A DNA stretch of 64,000 nt from Sialis fuliginosa (lineage: Eukaryota; Arthropoda; Insecta; Megaloptera; Sialidae), in assembly GCA_961205875.1 (NCBI GenBank), contig OY540812.1:14384001-14448000 (forward strand), written 5' to 3'. The notes beneath the pieces are model-generated. The model saw only the letters and a list, made by a program, of their open reading frames with translations. It did not search any database and had not been told where the DNA came from. The translations under genes were made by a program, and so were the position numbers. Of this stretch, positions 49,728 through 57,396 are shown in pieces (the stretch's first letter is position 1; every line of letters starts with the position of its first letter).

Positions 49728-51126
49728 TTAAATGTATAGTATTTGTACTATTAAATACAAATGTTATTTGAAAAAACATTATTTGGAGTAAAAAAGGAAC
49801 TATGGCGTAACCATGTATATTTGGTGGTCCCTCTTCGGAAAAAGTTTTTAATAAATACAACCCAACGTTGTCTATTAGAATGTGACTTGTTCGATTTGAG
49901 GCCCCTAACTTCTTAGCCCTATTTACACTATTGATTATTAGCATCAAAAAAGTACCAAAAGTTTTTTTTAATCTTTTTATCCTTATTAACACATTATTTA
50001 TTTATCAACGGTTTGTTTGATTAAAATTTGTATAAGAAAATCAACAAAAATGACGTTACACCATAGGGAATCTATACCTAACTATTAATCATTAGACGTA
50101 CATATGGGTTCAATATGAATAAATTTATTAACAAATATTAATATTAAGCCAGATAAATTTTACCACGAACATAAGCTATATTTAAATTATGCATACAACT
50201 AATTAATTCAAACTCCAGTCCCGTTTTTACCCCAAAACATGTTCCGTAACTGTTTACAAACTTTACTGAATAAAGTTAATAAATATTTACATTCATAATA
50301 AATAGTTTATATTTTCAGCAAATCTATGTATTTTCCAACATTGTGTCTCTTTCTCAAAATATTTTGTTTCAAGACTTTTTGCAGTGTAGACAACGCAACT
50401 CTGTTAAAGCAACACTTTTCTTTTATATGTAACATAACTTTATGTCAAGGTTTCTAAAACTTTCTGTGGTTTCAAACTTACTAAATTGAGGAAATGTCTA
50501 TTTATGGCTTTTCGGTTCACCACGACTCTAGAAATTTACTTTGCGATGTTAATAAAGAAACCAAATGATTCTTATATTAAAATTTATGAAAATAGTTTTT
50601 TAAAGACAGTTTTACGAAAAAGAAAAGAAAAGTAGTTCATCATTTAATAAATTATAACTAAATTGAATTTATTTTATTTATAACCTAAATAGATGTTTTA
50701 TAAATTTAATGTGAAAAAAACCCAAGAAAACATCGATTTTATACCTTTTTCTATGGACTATATTTTTAGATACAAACAAGTGCATCAAATTATTTAATTA
50801 ATGTTACATATATTACTTACAGAGGTTGAAAACGGAAATTTAAGGTCCTAGGCGAAGTTCCCATTGCGGGCACTGTTAAAATCCAAAATACAAAATAGTT
50901 TTCTAAGAAATTAAATTTAAAAATTGCTATGTCTAACGATATTTTTTTCGCTTCCACTTTTGAAAATCCGGATCTCCAGAAATGACGGGCTCTAAGCAGT
51001 TACCTAATCTGTCTAGGTCAAAGTCCACCCATGATTATTTCCCCTTAGTTTAATTTAAAAATTCTTACATGTATTAAAATTAGAAAATTATCAAAAAGTA
51101 GAGTTAGTCGCTTTGGCATTTTCCAA
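49728..51126. other. AT-rich gene-free stretch
   Basis: The minus-strand frame 49705-49992 overlaps the MITE end and has no domain. Nothing else recognised. Confidence 0.35.
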
Positions 51127-51345
51127 ATGGCAAATCCAGAACCGTACTTATGAACAGATGCATGATGTGCTAGCTGAAGGCCTCGTGAGGAACAGTGACG
51201 TGTTATATAGTAAGCAATTTAAAAATAAATTTTATCCCATAATTATTGTAACCTAACCTAACACAATTTTTTAATTATTATTTTCAATGGGGCCTCAATT
51301 TTTTACGCTTCAGGCCTCAAGATGTGTAACTGCGGCCCTAGAAAA
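51127..51345. repeat. Relic repeat R5 (GGCCTCGTGAGG), copy 1
   Basis: The block CAGAACCGTACTTATGAACA, GTGCTAGCTGAAGGCCTCGT and ACAGTGACGTG recurs in diverged form at 63130-63330, where TACGGTTCTG appears inverted at the far side. Looks like an old terminal-inverted-repeat element; ends uncertain. Confidence 0.45.
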
Positions 51346-51825
51346 GCAGCCACAACAAAGTATTTACTAAAATTGGTCATGGTGTCATCCGAGTATAAGC
51401 GAAAGAAACACAGTATTCTGAGGGTTACAAATTCCTGGGATCTCAAAGGCTTCAATAAGTTTAATAAATATGTGTATTTGTGTATAGAGGTAATGTTAAT
51501 AAATTTTCTTATAAAATTTCAATTTCAAAGCACTAGAAATCGTCGAATCTGTATTCAACTACTGCCATCTTGTGGCGAAATTCCAGATGATGTCGGTAAA
51601 GTAGATTTCGTATTACAAATTTCTTTTTAAAATCAATGAACATAATGGAAATACATATGTACTCATAAATACAGTGAATATAATAATAAATACAATAAAT
51701 TCATTACCTACATGATACTTTATTCAATCAAAATTAAAATTGGCGTTAATATTTTAAAAATAGAAAGATCTAAATTTAATATCCATCTGCCGGATTTTAT
51801 GTTTAGTTTACAACCGAGCAAGTAT
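51346..51825. other. Gene-free stretch with a CTCF-like motif
   Basis: The plus frame 51322-51630 has no recognised domain. On the minus strand 51562-51575 reads CCACAAGATGGCAG, one mismatch from the vertebrate-style CTCF core. AT-rich otherwise. Confidence 0.3.
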
Positions 51826-51946
51826 GTCAGGATGGCCGAGCGGTCTAAGGCGCCAGACTCAAGGTTATACCTTGGCTGTGAAAAACAGCTATAATGAGCA
51901 ATTCTGGTCCTCTCTGAGGGCGTGGGTTCGAATCCCACTTCTGACA
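51826..51946 (+). tRNA. tRNA-Leu (anticodon CAA) with intron
   Basis: Acceptor stem GTCAGGA (51826-51832) pairs with TTCTGAC (51939-51945), with one G-T pair, followed by discriminator A at 51946. The A box TGGCCGAGCGG and B box GGTTCGAATCC are both canonical. The anticodon stem CCAGA pairs with TCTGG (51903-51907). The anticodon CAA is at 51860-51862. A 38-nt intron (51864-51901) sits one base 3' of the anticodon, the standard position. The mature form is 83 nt with the long variable arm of class II leucine tRNAs. A TTTTT run (about 51952-51956) supplies the Pol III terminator. It decodes UUG. All arms are intact, so it is probably functional. Confidence 0.95.
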
Positions 51947-52050
51947 TTAACTTTTTATAAATTTATTTATGATATTTATGATTTTTAGTCCAATAATACT
52001 GTATTCAATAAAAAATATGTTTCATTTTCTATATATTGTAGTTCATCTGT

Positions 52051-52081
52051 ACGAACACGGGTTCAATTCTCAGTATTGACA
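52051..52081 (+). pseudogene. Degenerate 3' fragment of a tRNA-Leu
   Basis: The string CACGGGTTCAATTCTCA followed by TTGACATTTTTA parallels the T-arm, acceptor end and terminator of the tRNA-Leu 106 bp upstream (GTGGGTTCGAATCCCAC, TCTGACATTAAC). No 5' half is detectable. A decayed tandem duplicate is the simplest reading; chance similarity is possible given the short length. Confidence 0.35.
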
Positions 52082-53372
52082 TTTTTATTTTATTTTTATA
52101 TCTCAAGTAATTTTATGAAATAATGTAGCTTATCCATTAAAAACACAAATTTTTTTGTTATATTGTATTATTTTATTAATATTTCATAAAAATGACAATG
52201 TCAGTAATAAATTAAATTAGTTGTGGACTAATCGTAAAGATAGAGAACGTCTATATGGTATTATTTTGTAAAATAAGAAAAACAATTTTTTTTGAACTCA
52301 CAACAAATTTACTTTTATAACTAACAAAATTTAGCTTTTCGTACCGCCTAGGCCCCCCTAGCATTTGAGGCAGAGGGCGAACCCCTCTTCCCCACTGGTC
52401 TGCTACTGTTAATACCCTCTATTTTATCATACTTAACAAGGAACTATAACAACAGTAATGTAGCGATATTCTCTTATAAGATATATTTTTATGAGTATTT
52501 AATTAAATACTTACAATGCATATATCTAAAACATCAAGTAATCTATATGCATGTAACATGTGTATAATTTTAACCGAGGTCGCGCATATTCTAAAAATAA
52601 TTTATTTGTCATTCAACATTTTTGATATATGTAAATTGTTATAAACTGTTAATTCCATTTTAAAATAATAAAAATTTACAATTGTACCTATTATATTTGT
52701 CGCAGTAAGTTTGGCATTGGTGATCGAGTTTTAATCGCACATTGTGTATCCCGCTCTTTGTACGAGGGGTTAAAATTCTATAGTATGTATTATAAACATC
52801 ACCCACTGATAGCCGGTTCACCCCAAATAAATAATTCACTACCATCTCTCCCATCTCAATGTACCGTACGCGAGAGCAGGGTCGGGATAGTAAAAAATAA
52901 ATCAATAATAAATAATGCCCGATCTGTTTTTATAAACATGAAATTTACTTTTAGTTTAAGAAACAGACAGTATAAGTCCCTGTCATATAACATATTACAT
53001 TTGGTAAAATAAAAATTAATTTTGAACATAATATACAAACCAAGCACTTATTGATTTTTCATCATTCCGACCCTGCATACTGGGATGTACAGTGCATCGA
53101 ACACGGTCGACCGGTCGCACAGTCGCCCGCGGAGAAATGTATGATCGACTATAGACTGTTCTGCTGTGTCTATGGCAAAACCAGTTTTGACAAGTCTAAA
53201 TATTTCTAAACCAAAAATCATAGTGAATGTACTCACATGTACAGATAAAATAAAAAGTGTTAGTTCATAATCAACTGAAAGTAAGCATTAATCTAATTTT
53301 GATTTTTAGTATCAAGGATTGTGTTTAATTTTATTTATATTATTAACTTCATTTTAGGTGTTACTTGCTGCT
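52082..53372. other. Upstream flank of the transposase ORF
   Basis: AT-rich to about 52330. A C-rich patch at 52340-52410 looks like a decayed hAT end. Less AT-rich patches at about 52800-52890 and 53060-53170 could hold a promoter or 5' untranslated exon. A TTTTAG immediately before GTG (53352-53357) could be a splice acceptor for an upstream noncoding exon. I found no terminal inverted repeat matching the 3' flank. Small frames here (52660-52905, 52758-53012, 52856-53047, 53048-53236) show no domain. Confidence 0.3.
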
Positions 53373-55265
53373 ATGAGTCATCCAAGCACAAGTGTCAAGA
53401 AACGCAAAACATATCACTTCCATAATGAGTGGGAGGAGGAATTTTTTTTCACTATGATAAAAGAAAAATGTACTTGCATTATTTGTAATTCAAGCGTAGC
53501 AATTCCCAAAAAATCCAATGTTGAAAGACATTTTCGAACGGTCCATAAGAATTACAACCAAATTTTTCCGCTAGGTACTGAGACTCGGAAAACAAAAGTA
53601 AAGCACCTAAAGTCACAATTGTCTATGCAGCAGTCTTTTATTACTAAATTTGGTACAAAATCAGAAGTAGCTAAAACTACAATAGCATCATTCAAAGTCG
53701 CAGAAGTTTTAATAAAGAATAAGAAACCATTTGAAGATGGCGAAATATGGAAAGAAGGTTTTATTAAAGCCGGAGAGATACTATTTGAAAATTTTAAGAA
53801 TAAATCTGAGATAATGGCAGCCATCAACGACATGTCATTATTACGAAATACCATCATGCGAAGAACAGAAGCGATGTGTTTTAACTTGGAAGAGATTTTG
53901 CAGGTAAATATTAATAAATGCAAATTCCTATCTCTGCAATTTGACGAATCAACAGATTTTAACTATACTGCACAAATATGTGTTTTTGTTCGAATGGTTT
54001 TCCAAGACATGTCCGTAACAGAAGAATTGTTGACCATTATACCACTAAAAGAACGAATAAGTGGTGAAGATATTTACAAATCATTTAAGTCGTTTATTAA
54101 TCGTGCGCAGTTTCCAGTCCATAAGGTTGTATCAATTACAACTAATGGAAGTCCTGCTATGGTTGAAAATGAAGTTGGTTTCGCTTCTCTTTGTAAAAAC
54201 GATGAAACATTTCCAAAATTTACGAGTTATCATTGTATTATCCACGAACAATCATTATGCTCGAAAGTACTGAATTCGAAGGAAGTAATGGATGTTACAT
54301 TTAAAATCGTTAATTCTATACGTGAGGACGTCTTGCTAAGACACCAATTTCGAACTTTATTAGATGAATGTGAATCTAAATGCGGAGAACTTTTATTGCA
54401 TACAGATGTACGTTGGCTTAACCGTGCTAAGTTACTAAAAATATTCAGAGATCTCTTACCAGAAATACGAAAGTATTTGACGATAAAAGGACAAATATAT
54501 CCACAAATTGAAGACAAAAATTGGATGCTTAACTTAGCTTTTCTATGTGACATTGCAGAAAAATTAAATCAGTTAAACTTAGAACTGCGGGGAAAGCATA
54601 ATTCATTAATGGATTTAATGTGCACTGTGAAAACATTCAAAAATAAACTTTCGCTGTTGGAAGCACAATTAAGACGAGGTGATATAAAAAACTTTAATAA
54701 TATGGTATCTGAGAGTAAAGATAATCAAAACACCGTCTACAATCAATATGCTGACCAAGTAGCTATGTTGCTAAATGAATTTAATGGAAGATTCAAAGAT
54801 TTATCTAAATTAGAAGATATTGTTTCATTTATGTCATTTCCATTTAATGACTGCATAGATGTAGAAGAAATAGCTAATAAAATAGGGGAATTTCTAGGAA
54901 TTGCCCCAAAATCACTTGAAGATGAAATATTGAAACTAAACAGCGATTTATTTCTCAAAACAAGAGCTTTGAGTATGAGCAATTTTTGGAACTTACTTTG
55001 TGAAAATAAATATCCACTTACGTGGATAGTTGCGGCATATTTGACTTCATTTTTCGGATCTACTTATCTTTGTGAATCAGCTTTCTCTTCGATGAATTCT
55101 ATCAAAACAAACCAACGCTCTCATTTGACAAATGACCATTTGATTGCATGTTTGCGAATAACAATTAGCACGTGTGAGCCACAATTTGAAAAAATTGCTT
55201 CAAATATGCTGTGCGAAGTTTCAGATGCATCATTTCGAGAAGAAGAAGAAGAAGAATATTTTTGA
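53373..55265 (+). CDS. hAT-type transposase-like protein (ZBED5/GTF2IRD2-type), likely inactive or co-opted
   Basis: An uninterrupted 630-codon reading frame from the first ATG (53373) to TGA. The frame is open five codons further upstream, but no other ATG exists there. Order of parts: a BED/C2H2-like zinc finger at residues about 30-60 (C35, C38, H53, H58), a linker, then the hAT RNase-H-like core. The first acidic motif is FDESTD (D191, D195). HCIIHEQSLCSKVLN and DVRWLNRAKLL follow, and a C-terminal hAT dimerisation segment contains LCESAFSSMNSIKTNQRS (E568). In this family the second catalytic aspartate lies in a TDGAPAM-type motif. Here residue 258 is asparagine (TTNGSPAM; codon AAT at 54144-54146), one base from GAT. 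Length is normal for the family and there are no stops or frameshifts. Terminal repeats were not found. Either a recently inactivated hAT transposon or a domesticated nuclear DNA-binding protein. Confidence 0.85.
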   Translation: MSHPSTSVKKRKTYHFHNEWEEEFFFTMIKEKCTCIICNSSVAIPKKSNVERHFRTVHKNYNQIFPLGTETRKTKVKHLKSQLSMQQSFITKFGTKSEVAKTTIASFKVAEVLIKNKKPFEDGEIWKEGFIKAGEILFENFKNKSEIMAAINDMSLLRNTIMRRTEAMCFNLEEILQVNINKCKFLSLQFDESTDFNYTAQICVFVRMVFQDMSVTEELLTIIPLKERISGEDIYKSFKSFINRAQFPVHKVVSITTNGSPAMVENEVGFASLCKNDETFPKFTSYHCIIHEQSLCSKVLNSKEVMDVTFKIVNSIREDVLLRHQFRTLLDECESKCGELLLHTDVRWLNRAKLLKIFRDLLPEIRKYLTIKGQIYPQIEDKNWMLNLAFLCDIAEKLNQLNLELRGKHNSLMDLMCTVKTFKNKLSLLEAQLRRGDIKNFNNMVSESKDNQNTVYNQYADQVAMLLNEFNGRFKDLSKLEDIVSFMSFPFNDCIDVEEIANKIGEFLGIAPKSLEDEILKLNSDLFLKTRALSMSNFWNLLCENKYPLTWIVAAYLTSFFGSTYLCESAFSSMNSIKTNQRSHLTNDHLIACLRITISTCEPQFEKIASNMLCEVSDASFREEEEEEYF

Positions 55266-55851
55266 TTTTATATAAACTTTAATATACTTGTATTAGGTTT
55301 AATTAAACAATTATATTCATGAAATAATTAATTTCAACCCAAACAATAAAATTTTCATAATGATATTATTAAGATATATTTTTTCACATATTTAAGAAAT
55401 GATATCTTCATGATATTATTCTGAAATTTTTTTCTGTTTGGGAAAGTTAATCACTCCTCATGAATCAGGAAGAATGGTTCAATTTATTTATTAAAGTTGT
55501 AACATTTAAAAGTGTGTCTGCAAAATGTAAAAAATATTTTTATATTATATATTTAAACATGAAAATATATAAATAAATATTAATTATACTCATGGCTTCC
55601 ACAAGAGCGGCGAAGGACTGACAGGGCCGTGGCGTAGGGGTCCGTTGTTGTTATCAGTACAGATGCCAATGGGGGCCCTCCTCCCCATTGGCATCTGTAC
55701 TTTATCCTTTTGGCACTGAATAATTACAAGTGAGAGCAAAAAAATATTCTGCTGACCTAACTTCTCCCTTTGAAAAAAATTCTAAAATTTTTTTTAAAAC
55801 ATCTTTCGAATGAGGCGAGTGGGCTGGAGTCCTGTCGTGGCGCCTGGTCTA
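55266..55851. other. 3' flank of the transposase ORF with decayed hAT-like text
   Basis: AT-rich to about 55600. CAGGGCCGTGGCGTAGGGG (from 55622) looks like a hAT terminus, and CGTGGCGCC at about 55835 echoes it, so a separate decayed hAT element may lie at about 55622-56100, interrupted by the MITE at 55852. I could not match this end to anything upstream of the transposase. Confidence 0.35.
55657..55700. repeat. Perfect 18-bp hairpin with 8-nt loop
   Basis: GTACAGATGCCAATGGGG at 55657-55674 and its exact reverse complement at 55683-55700 flank an 8-nt loop. It lies just inside a hAT-like end. It is not followed by a T-rich terminator, and no promoter is evident. Confidence 0.85.
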
Positions 55852-56090
55852 CACGGGTAGAAAAGTTGACTTGGGCCAAGAAATCCTTGTTTTTTATATA
55901 ACGAAAAAAATATTTTCTTAATTTAAGAATATTCTCTTAATCCAGAAAATTTTTGTTTCCATTTAAAGAATATTGTTGAACGAAAACAATAATATACTTG
56001 GATTAAGAATACATTCTTATATTAAGAAAATATTGTTTTCGTTATATATAAAACAAGATTTTCTTGGCCCAAGTCACTTTTCTACCTGTG
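55852..56090. mobile_element. Foldback MITE, CACGGGTAGAAAAGT ends, TA flanks
   Basis: Left end CACGGGTAGAAAAGT and right end ACTTTTCTACCTGTG are inverted, with TA on both sides (55850-55851, 56091-56092). Almost the whole 239 bp folds back: TTGGGCCAAGAAATCCTTG pairs with CAAGATTTTCTTGGCCCAA, and inner AT-rich blocks pair as well. No ORF. Confidence 0.8.
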
Positions 56091-56186
56091 TAAGGGCCTT
56101 TAATAGGATGTCCCCCAATATTTAATAAATAAAATAATATCAAACTTTTTAAAAATTTTGTGCATATAAATTTTATTTAGTGGGTA

Positions 56187-56457
56187 TAGGGGTTATTTTA
56201 GTGTGTAGTTGTTAATTTTTGTAGTTGAAAATTATAAACGTAGAGCAAAAAAATGTCATTACAACCAATAAACCATAAATATACTACAAGACGATACATC
56301 TGGTTGAAAAAGTACAAGTAGAATACAAAAAAAGGTCATATATATACAACAATTGGAATATATATATATACAAAAATCCAGTTGAAAAATTACAAGTACA
56401 AAGCAAAAAAAAAAAAGGAAAATGTGTAGTTGTAAAATTTTCTTAAAATAACCCCTG
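56187..56457. mobile_element. hAT MITE, CAGGGGTTATTTTA family, copy 2
   Basis: Left end (T)AGGGGTTATTTTAGTGTG, with the first base C changed to T; right end TAAAATAACCCCTG. Flanking octamers AGTGGGTA (56179-56186) and AGTAGATA (56458-56465) agree at six of eight positions. Same family as 17609-17844, which has a perfect 8-bp duplication. A (TA)n run lies near 56360. The frame 56259-56489 on the minus strand is inside this element. Confidence 0.8.
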
Positions 56458-56639
56458 AGTAGATATATTATAAAATGCAAACAATCCAAATAAAAAAAAT
56501 GATTTTCACAATTTTAATATCATAATACAGTTTTATTAGGTATGGAAACACCTGCAACAATTTCCAGTGCGTACCTGATGTACGTACACACAAACAATCA
56601 AATATTCAATACAATGATCAGGAATTAAAACCATCTTTG

Positions 56640-57246
56640 ACTTACAGCCGATAGATGGCAGCACTACTAAACTTTTTCGGTTGTTCAATGGCGGCGGCCG
56701 TCGCGTGTACGGCAGTTGCCATAGTAACCGCATTCTCCTTTGTTCTCGCCTGGACCACCGGGCGACAATAATGTAATCCTCACCCCCATTTACCCCCACC
56801 CTGTCAGGATTCTGTAGTAACCGTCACCCTCCTCCGGGGAGATACATCTGTCAATTTTTCGCGTTCACAGCGGTACAGTGATTTTATTACGAGCTCAATG
56901 GACGTATTATTTATTTATTTATGTACAAGAAAGATTAAAATATGTACAAACCATTAGTGCATCATTGTTGGCAATATTTAGTATATAAATTCATGTGAAG
57001 TAATAATGATTAAATATACTGTGTTTATTTTATATACTAGTTCTGTGTTGATATTTGTGTCCAATTCGTAAAAGTAATTTTTTTTAATTCAAATTGACCA
57101 ACAAAAAGATCATGTTTATATATATTTTTAAATATAAAAAACTACCAATGAATTAAATTGAGATGGGGAAAAAAATTCTATATTTAGTTTTAAAATCATT
57201 GTGCAAATAAAACTGTGAAAATTATAAAATTTATTATTTATAAAAA
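56640..57246 (+). promoter_or_regulatory. Putative promoter and 5' UTR of the bHLH gene
   Basis: From about 56640 to 56900 the sequence is GC-rich compared with its flanks, then turns AT-rich up to the start codon. GTTGCCATAGTAAC (56715-56728) is a consensus RFX X-box. CCGATAGATGGCAGCA (56648-56663) resembles an insect CTCF site. Position and orientation next to the first coding exon make this the likely promoter. The transcription start cannot be placed by eye, and no convincing TATA box was seen. The first exon probably has a 5' UTR of up to a few hundred bases. Confidence 0.5.
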
Positions 57247-57396
57247 ATGAAAAGTTACGATTGCGATTCGTCGTCGGATGGGGATGAAGATTTAGCGCAA
57301 GGACGTCGGGACGCTATAGCCCTCTCGCGGCAAGGTGCAGAATCAATTTGGGGTCGCTCGGTCGATCCCGCCTCCGCATGGGGATGGCATTCGGCG
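57247..57396 (+). CDS. Oli: bHLH gene coding exon 1
   Basis: Codons 1-50, starting [16 protein letters not shown] and ending WGWHSA, before a GTAAAT donor. Serine/aspartate-rich start, no domain. The exon is GC-richer than its surroundings, supporting it as coding. Confidence 0.85.

Noticed and set aside
51720-51947. Open frames across the tRNA (minus-strand SEVGFEPTPSER-like peptide and plus-strand MAERSKAPDSR-like peptide)
   Set aside because: These are translations of tRNA-Leu and its complement, a well-known source of false proteins. The tRNA structure explains the sequence fully.
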